From contig JAQRGA010000312.1 in assembly GCA_029237695.1 (NCBI GenBank), positions 16,180 to 80,179 of the forward strand: 64,000 nt of DNA, written 5' to 3'. Positions 56,529-64,000 of this stretch are shown here, piece by piece; the stretch's first letter is position 1; every line of letters starts with the position of its first letter. Source of the DNA: Conchocele bisecta (taxonomy: Eukaryota > Mollusca > Bivalvia > Lucinida > Thyasiridae). The position numbers and the translations under genes are program-made. A model generated the notes under the pieces. That model made no database searches and was not told where the DNA came from. It was given only the letters and a program-made list of their open reading frames with translations.

Positions 56529-56888
56529 AAAACATGGGCTGTTAATATTGTGTTCAGTGTGGTATGAATATTATTTGGAGTGTTTAATGTGCGTGTCCGA
56601 ATGACTCCTCGAAAACTGTTCACAGACCAAATGTTTTTCGTACCACAGTCAACTGTCCATGCTTTTATTACTTATATCGACACTTTTTGTTGATAGTGTC
56701 ACAAATGAAATTCATCTTGCTTTACATATCTTTTTTCGCGATTCATGGAACAGCGACATTGCCTGTCAATAGCGCATCATTATTGACAACGACGTCAAAC
56801 AAATTTTAACCAATCAACAATGTCGCGCAACGTCACGTGTGGCTGTAACGTACTGGTATATAAACGCAATATGTTGAATGGGCGTTTC
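56529..56888. other. Intergenic spacer
   Basis: ATTGCCTGTCAATAGCG and GACAACGACGTCAAAC are the only notable motifs; nothing recognised. Confidence 0.5.
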
Positions 56889-57099
56889 TACGGAGCCCCG
56901 CAGGGGACGTAGAATTCTTTTTTTTATTTACTAATTCCTTCCCACGAAATAACAATTTGTCAAGAGAACGAATTGTTAATTCGTGGGAACGAATTGTTAT
57001 ATCGTGTGAACGAATTGTTAATTCGAGGGAACGAATTGTTAAATTCAGGAAACGAATTGTTATTTCGTGGTAACGAATTAATAAAAAAAAATGCATGTC
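56889..57099. mobile_element. Family B foldback element, copy 6, right end cut
   Basis: TACGGAGCCCCGCAGGGGAC at the left. The right side stops after AAAAATGCATGTC, before the closing CCCTGCGGGGCTCC. Confidence 0.85.
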
Positions 57100-57141
57100 A
57101 GGTTTAATCGCTGCAGTAAATTAGGCCTACGTCGAATCTGG

Positions 57142-57914
57142 GGACCGTTTCACTGGATTTGCATTTATTGAGCATCGGCTGTAAATCTAATAATTGTTTA
57201 CAAGAAAACATGTTTTTACACTCTTGCAAATTATTTGCACGGGTTTCGCTGTGACAGAAAACCCGTAATCAAATAATTCACCATGAACATGGTGAAGAGA
57301 ACACCCGTAATTGCGCGCCTGTTTTCTTGCAAACCACGAGCAACCATGCAAAATATTTAAGTTTTATTATAGCCAAAATAAAGTTGTTTGAACATTTGGA
57401 AAGGGTCTCGACTAATCCAGAATGTTAATGTGATTGAACACATTCCAAACATGCACTCAAATGTATCAGGTTCATACAAACAGCTGCGTAATTTCGATTT
57501 CAAAAAGTTTACATGACGTCACATTCAATTCTGACATCACACAACGTAACGTCAAAACGCGGGAAACAGGTAATTGTATAACTATTCATGTGCACATCAC
57601 AATTCATTGATTGTAATCTAAAAAAATAGACTATTTGCATATATATTCGCCGTGGAAGTGTAATAAATAGGATATTCCATCGTACATGTTTGAATAGCGG
57701 AAATAATACACTCGTGTCCGTCGGCGTCCGTGCAAGCAACTCGTTCGCTACGCTCGCTCGTTGCTTACGCGGCAGCCGACGCACACTCGTGTATTATTTC
57801 CCGCTATTCAAAATGTACGATGGAATATCCTGTATTTAATGTGAAATTTACAGACTATCATAATTTTGCACATACTAACATTTTAGTCGTACGAAGTTTA
57901 GTGAAACGGCCCCC
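57142..57914. mobile_element. Family A MITE split by a family K insertion
   Basis: GGGGACCGTTTCACTGGATT to TTTACAAGAAAACATG at the left, and AATGTGAAATTTACAGACTA to TTTAGTGAAACGGCCCCC at the right. Together they give a near-normal family A element with about 630 bp inserted. Confidence 0.85.
57208..57836. repeat. Family K repeat, copy 2, with terminal hairpin
   Basis: TTTTTACACTCTTGCAAATT, GCACGGGTTTCGCTGTGACA and ACACCCGTAATTGCGCGCCT, then from 57670 a long hairpin: GGATATTCCATCGTACATGT facing its complement, with CGCTACGCTCGCTCGTTGC at the tip. Confidence 0.8.
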
Positions 57915-59086
57915 TTGTTATGCCCCTTGTAAGAGTAATTCGAGGCTCAATAAGTAGTATCACATGGTACATAACTTTAAAAGTATGTCTAAAACTAATC
58001 TTATCGTTCTATATTCCGTCAGGGTATTCTCTTGTGGGGTCTATGACAGAATATTCCCCTTGTCGCCGTGCCGAAATATTCTTTGCCAAACAACCGGCGT
58101 TGAATTTCATCTAAGTTACTATAGCGGATACTTTGTAGTTATATTCCATTATTTAAAAAATACACGTCATTTTGTCAAATTATGAGTCCCACGTCCCACG
58201 ACAGCTTATGCTTTACAGCTTGAAATAAATATGTTTTGTGATATTATTTGTTGATTGCTTCACAGTTTTTACTCCAACGTAGTATGATTACACAATCGGA
58301 ATCATATGAAAATCGTGTCAGAAGTTTATATTTTCCTGTTTATGCCAGAATTTTACTTGCCAGTGAGGCTTCAAATCGACGCATTCCTTAGACTGGCTTG
58401 TTAATTCCGTTTGGTAACTACATATTTATGCATTTCATTGACCTCGATGAAAGACACGATGGTGTCTTCTTCATTACGATGTAGTTTGGGCGATTTCTTG
58501 GCGATTTAAAAATATCACTTTTTTTTTCTGAACGAAAATTGTTAGGCACCCACCTTGCGGAAATTGTTATCATTTCAACACTTTATTAAAATTGTATAAA
58601 ATATGATTGAGATTTGGTGCATGTATGACTAATCTATTCCTGTTTCAGTTGCCCAGCTATGTCATTTATTTGTATAATTTTCTCAACATTATCTACGTCG
58701 GTAATTGAAATCAGCAGTTCCTATAGTTCGTAGTCTCCCGTCCGGCACTGAAAGAAGCCACACATGTTCTGACTGGCTGGTAAAGTAGCGCTTTGGTCTT
58801 CTAGATAATAAACCACACGGCTGCCGCATATGGCGTATTTCTGCGGTTGTTTTGCCTTTTATTCCTTCTATTTCAATATACCCCATTTGTTTTTCGTTGT
58901 TAATCTGACCGCTGTGCCAGACATAACGTCAAAAATGATGACGTCATTATGACGTCATGTAAAGTATCGACGCCTTGACGTAAATGCGAATAACGTTAAT
59001 GAATGCAAGTGCCAAATTCCTAAACCTAACCCTAACCCTTATTCAAGTTGGACGAGCTGTTAGAAAGATAATGGTCGAGTGACACT
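57915..59086. other. Intergenic sequence
   Basis: Two TGACGTCAT motifs (ATGACGTCATTATGACGTCA) near 58938, and CCTAACCCTAACCC near 59027, a very short telomere-like run. No ORF with recognisable features. Confidence 0.5.
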
Positions 59087-59392
59087 ATTTATCCCGTCAA
59101 CACAGTACGTTTGTACCGTGAAACACGGTGTCGTGAAACATTTTTGATATCCTGTCAATACGACCTAATCACTGCGTATGAATATGTATGGTTGTCATAC
59201 TAGTCGAGTCTCCTAATTCCGAGGGTGGGTCAATAAATAGAGAATAGTAGGTTAGTGTCGTGAATGGGAAAATATCTAGCGCGGCACGGAAACGGGATGT
59301 GCTCAGAGCCTTGCCCATCCCGTTTCCTATTCCCATTCACGGCACTAACCTACTATTCTCTATTTATTGACCCACCCTCGGAATTAGGCTAC
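59087..59392. mobile_element. Family G element, copy 3, with 90-bp hairpin arms
   Basis: TTTATCCCGTCAACACAGTA starts a partial module. 59209-59392 is a long hairpin: CTAATTCCGAGGGTGGGTCA, then ATAAATAGAGAATAGTAGG, facing exact complements. The arms are extended outward by host-like sequence compared with copies 1 and 2. Confidence 0.85.
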
Positions 59393-59500
59393 ACATTCAG
59401 GAAGATGGTTGGAAGTGCGTCATAGATAGATAGCGACTTGTACTCGGACCAAACTAATGTCATAGTGTCGTAATAAATTTAATTTAATTGAAAAAAGAAC

Positions 59501-59622
59501 TACGGAGCCCCGCAGGGGACGTAAATTTTTTTTTTGTTATTAATTCGTTCCCACGATATAACAATTCGTCCCACGAATTAACAATTCGTTCCGTCCATTC
59601 GTTCCTACGAAATAACAATACA
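59501..59622. mobile_element. Family B foldback element, copy 7, left arm only
   Basis: TACGGAGCCCCGCAGGGGAC and three inward units, then lost after CGAAATAACAATAC. Just upstream is the tail-like TAATAAATTTAATTTAATTG also seen at 35888. Confidence 0.82.
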
Positions 59623-59722
59623 TACTTCCAGTAAACGCTTGGTATCATGTGTCGGTCTGCATGATAAAAATAACTGTCGCACGAACTTAGGGTGAAATTA
59701 TTCACAAACTCTAGTTTGGCAG

Positions 59723-59726
<4 letters not shown>

Positions 59727-59770
<44 letters not shown>
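59727..59770. repeat. (TA)n microsatellite
   Basis: About 22 uninterrupted TA units. Confidence 0.98.
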
Positions 59771-59773
<3 letters not shown>

Positions 59774-59817
59774 CAGTATAAATGACGATACATACACACA
59801 ATTTTCGTGCAATTATT

Positions 59818-59932
59818 GGAGGGGCCAAACATACTCTGGCCCCCCCCCCACTACTCACTATTGGGGGAGGGGGCTGCCCCGCCCCGCCCCACCCCGCCCC
59901 ACCCCGCCCCGCCCCCACCCCCTACGCATATG
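59818..59932. repeat. C-rich low-complexity stretch
   Basis: C10 run, GGGGGAGGGGGC, then repeated CCCCGCCCCACC. Confidence 0.85.
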
Positions 59933-60930
59933 CGTAATGATGGCGTACGACAAAATAAATGATGTTTTCATTTATTCTTACATACCATTGCAGATCGCAA
60001 AATAAACCATACAGCCGTCGACACGGGTAGATTCCAGTTCATACACCCCCCCCCCCCCAATCACACAGACAAACAAGATATTTGAAAAAAAGCAACATTT
60101 ACCAAACCAATGTATATTAAAATAGACAAATTTACCCATAATGCCATACTTCAGTGTTGTTTTATTGTTACTGAGGAATGCTGGGAAATGGCGGGATGTA
60201 TACTCGGATAAACACCACTCGTACTGTTAAATTCCGATAAATTGGCAAGGGCAAAGGTCACAGGAGATTCCATATTGAACCATAATAGGTAAAGTAGGTG
60301 TGTTAGAAATGCAAAACTGATATTAGCATGACGATGTAGCATGCATGTCACCAATGTTGGCCCGAAATGTATTCAAGTAACGGTTCAGGCATATTTTCAA
60401 TCAAGTTGTTACTTTTCTTGTTAGGTATTTGCTAAAAAAGAAAATAGTGAGCACAGGCACTCGAATCGTATATCACACCAACATACGTCAAATGCTCATT
60501 GGAAACGATGCACCTGTGTTTCATTATCTAATTTTAGAACATACACAAATGCTTTCCCCGCTCTGGGGCGGCGAACATATAATGTGTGGGGTGTATTTAC
60601 AGTCCAACATTTCCAGGGGCCGGGAATTTATAGGCCGAGAATCCCGAGGATGTGTATATTTGACGTCCCCCACCCCCGTACTGTCGTTTCTATGACTTAC
60701 CTACTGGGGATAATTTTAGAATGTGTCTACATCGTTTGTTTCACGTCGTTTGATAGTGAAATATGTATTCAGTAAATGAATTGTGAACACCGTATGCCCT
60801 GATCTGACTGAGTGACGCTTTTAAACACAGTGCACTCGTCACAAGTACCCTTTTGTCAAACTCTATCTAACACATTTTCGTAAAAGTGAGAAAACGTTGA
60901 ATCTGTTATATGAATAAAAATATAATAATG
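59933..60930. other. Intergenic sequence, nothing recognised
   Basis: One open stretch (60429-60695) lacks recognisable domains and splice context. A C-run at 60045-60058. Confidence 0.5.
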
Positions 60931-61011
60931 TGTCCGAGGCTCGAACTCGCACAAAAGGAACGTAGGTCGAATGCATTTAGCGAGCGCTCTACCATCTGAG
61001 CTGTGCGGATA
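60931..61011 (-). pseudogene. tRNA-like relic (pseudogene or SINE head)
   Basis: On the minus strand CAGCTCAGATGGTAGAGCG is a good D arm and A box, and GCGAG-TTCGAGC-CTCGG is a T arm with B box, correctly spaced. The anticodon stem CTCGC is not matched by ATTCG, and the acceptor strands (ATCCGCA and ACACATT) do not pair. It is followed by an AT-rich tail. It is a decayed tRNA gene or a tRNA-derived SINE head. Confidence 0.6.
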
Positions 61012-61349
61012 ATAATGCTGATGCTTGCGGACGACTGGGCAATCAAAATGAATCAACTATCGAAACGTTTTACATTTATAAATATGGCATTTGTTGTGGT
61101 TTTCAATTGCCTGTTTCACCAGTCAACCAGTTGGTAATTTAAATTATCTCCTAAGCTATCGGGAGCATGCATTTTCAACCTCTAAATTGCTCTAGATAAG
61201 GCGTCGATTCGGCCACCTAAAATGGCTGCAAACGGCTACATCCCTAGAAAGCTATAATAGACATAGTCCGCTGACCCCGTGAAGTCACGTGCCCTTGCCA
61301 ATGTATCGGAAACCAACAGTATAATGACGTTGTTGTAGCTTACTTATCA
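61012..61349. other. Intergenic sequence, nothing recognised
   Basis: No repeat or exon features. Confidence 0.5.
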
Positions 61350-61640
61350 CAGGCGCGGATCCAGGATTTCGGGTTAGAGAAGGAAGGTGGGGGGGGGGGG
61401 GGCGTAACTATTTTGCAATACTTGACTATATATCGAAACATTTTGAAATCGACATCGCATTTCCTGCGTTCTGGCGCATTGTCACAGTATGTTTAGACAT
61501 GATTTTTTATTGAAAACGTTTAAATTTTGAAACAATAAGACAACGACCGACAAATGCATGGAATACATGGCACTTAGCAAAATTACTGTAGAAACGTGCC
61601 TTGTAACTTGTAACAAATCTTTACTCGGCGAATTTTAGGG

Positions 61641-61675
<35 letters not shown>

Positions 61676-61792
61676 AGGGGGGGGGGGAGGGGGGGGGGGG
61701 GGGGGGGGGGGGTGGGGGGGGGGGGGGGGGCGCCGGGTCCGCCCCCACCCCCACCCTGAATCTGCCCCCACCCCCCACCCTGAATCCGCCCA
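61350..61792. mobile_element. GCGGATCCAGGAT element with G tracts, hAT-like
   Basis: CAGGCGCGGATCCAGGATTT at the left; at the right CCCTGAATCTGCCCCC and CCCTGAATCCGCCCATG act as the inverse. Between them is a G12-13 run near 61390 and an almost pure G tract of about 90 bases at 61641-61731. Confidence 0.65.
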
Positions 61793-62095
61793 TGTATCAT
61801 GCATTGTAAACATTACCGAAATAATATATTTGGTCATATAGATCTCAGACTGGTGAACGTATATTTTCTATTTTCCAAAAACACAGACGATTTGGCAGCA
61901 CTTTATATTTTGTCTTCTTTCGCAATAAAAACAACAGTAGACACAAATGTTCGTTTCCAGCATTCTAAGTGTTAATATAGTAATGTCTTCCCTGGTTGAG
62001 GCTGGGAGGCGTCTGGCATACCCGGGGAACTGTACAGCAAAAGTAATTCCCAGAGCAGGAGTTAGACAGTCAAAATGTTCTGTGGTCGTAGATTT
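61793..62095. other. Intergenic sequence, nothing recognised
   Basis: No clear repeat membership. Confidence 0.45.
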
Positions 62096-62305
62096 GTGGC
62101 TTTGACTGGAGAAATGGGGCTTATGGAATTTGATACCAGCGTAGCTCCTGATCAAATAGCACACTTCGGTAGCCTGAGAACGATCTATATTGTAAATTAG
62201 AAGCGTGTCGGGTGTTTCATTGAATGGCGAACAATGCAGATCCTGATCTGTATCTACACTGATCACACAGCCCATAAGCCCCATTTCTCCAGTGACAGCC
62301 ACATA
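62096..62305. repeat. Inverted-repeat element GGAGAAATGGGGCTTATGG
   Basis: TGGAGAAATGGGGCTTATGG at the left faces CCATAAGCCCCATTTCTCCA at the right. The interior includes GCGAACAATGCAGATCCTG, a relic of the hairpin element at 14318. Confidence 0.82.
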
Positions 62306-62400
62306 TTACATGTACGCAAGTCAACCTGATCTATCTGCTCTATAGCAAAACCTTACTCCCCAGCCATGGAAATTAGACAGAAATCTATTTACAAGGTACA

Positions 62401-62860
62401 GGAATTAGACTATGAATTTAACTCCTTGCATGCTGGGAAATGTGAGGGCTATAAATAGTTAAAAAATAGCAGACGACAATTCATTGCATTTTCATTTATT
62501 ACTCCCTATAAATGTCATGAATATGTCTTGGAATTTCATTAGAATTGAGTCCGGAGGACGCAATTCTAATGAAATTTCAAGACATATATACAGAGGAATT
62601 AAGAAATATACTTGTAATTTGTTATTTTCACCGCAAGCATGCAAAGAGTCAATAGTGTTTCTAAATCTTGACAGATGCCCCCGATGGCAGATCGGAGAAA
62701 CTATGGCAAACTTCCTAACTGGACACACTCATGGACAAACGGACGGACACACAGACGGACGGACCAACATTTCGTCTGAGATCAAAGAAAAAACTCATAT
62801 TTTCGATATTGTGACCTTACTGAATAAGTATATGGGACTCTAAGCCCATAAGTATCGGAT
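62401..62860. repeat. Repeat with CAGACGACAATTC and inner hairpin, copy 1
   Basis: GAATTTAACTCCTTGCATGC, TGAGGGCTATAAATAGTTAA and AGCAGACGACAATTCATTGC, then a hairpin TGTCTTGGAATTTCATTAGA facing its complement, and (GGAC)n near 62737. The first part recurs at 63298-63430. Confidence 0.7.
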
Positions 62861-63297
62861 GTTGTTCCAGACATACAGGGTCCAATCACTATATACATAC
62901 CCGGCTCTACCAAAACCGGGGAGCATAAAAAAGGTCAAGGTCATGTTAAGGCCAACATGACTACACGTATGTTGTATATGTAAGATCCTTTATTTACCAC
63001 ATTGCATCTACATGTGCATGTTTTATTTACATACAACATTGCAATGTCATCCAGTTGAAAGCATCTGAAAGTCCCAGATTAATATGATAGGTAATTTATT
63101 CAAGAGCAAGCTTCACGGTGACATTGATTGAGGTGGAGAACACCGACTTGGGGTCAAATTCTTGACAAGTTGGTTGCAACGTATTCAAATGCATACAATG
63201 TTATACAACTCCGCAGATAAAAAAATTTCTGTGGTAAAGAAAGACTCGCACAAAACAGCACATCATGGACCGTGCGTATAAATGGATTGTTTCCTGC
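62861..63297. other. Intergenic sequence, nothing recognised
   Basis: GCAATGT/ACATTGC inverted pairs near 63001 and 63040 only. Confidence 0.45.
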
Positions 63298-63450
63298 AGG
63301 ATCCGAACTCTTTGCATACTAGGAAACGTGTGAGCTATAAACAGCAGATGACAGTGCATTATATTTTCTTTTGTTTCTCCCTGTAAATATCATGAATATG
63401 TCATCGAATTTCAGTAGAATTGTATCTGGGGGACACTTAAGGAGAGAAAT
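63298..63450. repeat. Repeat with CAGATGACAGTGC, copy 2
   Basis: GGATCCGAACTCTTTGCATA, AGCTATAAACAGCAGATGAC and ATCATGAATATGTCATCGAA parallel 62401-62540. Confidence 0.65.
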
Positions 63451-63609
63451 AAGAACACGAGTTCTGCCACGGAAGCGGTGTCGCGCCTGCCGCAGCATTT
63501 GACCGTAACGTGATCATGGGCATGCTCTAAAATAATCACATAAACCGTTAGAGAAGTGCACGATTAAAACACACAAAAAAAGTTCCACAACCATGTACAT
63601 GTACATGTC

Positions 63610-64000
63610 AAAATGGTCGAGGTCATGTTAATGGCAGATTCAGTGTGTTCCAAATGCTTACATGTATCAAGTGTCCAAATATTGAAGCAATCCATCAAGT
63701 AGTATTAATGTTATACGATGATGACGAAACATGTACAAACTCTTTGACATAAAAATGGCTACTGTAAGTGTTTCCACAAAAAATGAAGGTACAAACGGTC
63801 ATGGTAATGATAATGGCGGCATGTGTGTGCTCCAAATGCTCACATGTATCAAGTGCCCACATATTGAAGCAATCTGTCAACTAATATTTAAGTTATATCA
63901 TGATGAAGAAACCTGTACAAATTCTTTGACACAACAAAATGCCCAAGTGTTTCCACACAACTGTGAAGGTAAAAAAGGTCAATGGTCATGTTAATGACAG
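63610..64000. repeat. ~190-bp tandem repeat, two copies, running to the right edge
   Basis: CCAAATGCTTACATGTATCA / CCAAATGCTCACATGTATCA, ATATTGAAGCAATC and TGTTTCCACA repeat about 190 bp apart, with about 80% identity. The array may continue beyond the window. Confidence 0.8.

Noticed and set aside
59024..59042. Telomere-like CCTAACCCTAACCC
   Set aside because: Barely two and a half units; expected by chance or ancient repair, and no array.
60429..60695. 88-residue ORF as a small gene
   Set aside because: No recognisable motif, promoter or splice context, and its composition is like surrounding non-coding DNA.
61583..61837. Proline-rich ORF on the minus strand
   Set aside because: Comes from the near-pure G tract inside the GCGGATCC element.

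Overview
This window looks like nuclear DNA of an animal, most likely a bivalve or other mollusc. Exons are short and GC-rich, with GT/AG borders and conserved phases. They sit in long AT-rich introns packed with small inverted-repeat elements, tandem arrays and tetranucleotide-rich repeats. The mollusc call is an inference. It rests on a SINE whose core resembles gastropod and bivalve SINEs, on a repeat ending in the mollusc-type 'GCTCAGGTGAGCTAAAA' tail, and on the Ig/LCCL/WxxW domain mix. There are no bacterial genes, operons or CRISPR arrays, and no transposase or reverse transcriptase ORF that I can recognise.

One gene can be supported. It is on the + strand, enters from the left edge, and runs from 2104 to a stop at 47337. 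I find eight coding exons: 2104-2245, 2735-2867, 7816-7930, 9239-9305, 29002-29068, 41693-41774, 43428-43741 and 47141-47337. Joined in phase they encode the end of one Ig domain, a complete second Ig domain, the N-terminal half of an LCCL domain, a WxxW (mucin-2/CILP-type) domain, a Thr/Pro stalk and a hydrophobic C-terminus that looks like a GPI-attachment signal. The likely product is a secreted, cell-surface-tethered adhesion or recognition protein. Two things are wrong with it as written: exon 7816-7930 carries what looks like a 10-base deletion that breaks the frame, and the exon for the second half of the LCCL domain was not found between 29069 and 41692.

Layout: 1-1104 is a 64-bp satellite. 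1.4-16.5 kb holds the Ig exons, foldback/MITE families, a G-rich (AGGGC)n/(AGGGGC)n array and an (ACCG)-type array. 16.5-28.7 kb is a 12-kb satellite with a 53-bp unit. 29-47 kb holds the remaining exons among MITEs and minisatellites. 47.4-64 kb is intergenic as far as I can see: repeats, a tRNA-like relic and some unassigned sequence.

The most notable structure is the 53-bp satellite. Its unit is the first ~53 bp of a TTAA-flanked MITE, other copies of which are in this window. The array begins with the left end of that MITE and ends by running back into its interior, so it appears to have grown inside a single transposon copy. Part of the array (about 22.6-26.2 kb) is so rich in small indels that it looks like unpolished sequence. 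Several nested insertions with readable target sites give a relative order for the repeat families.
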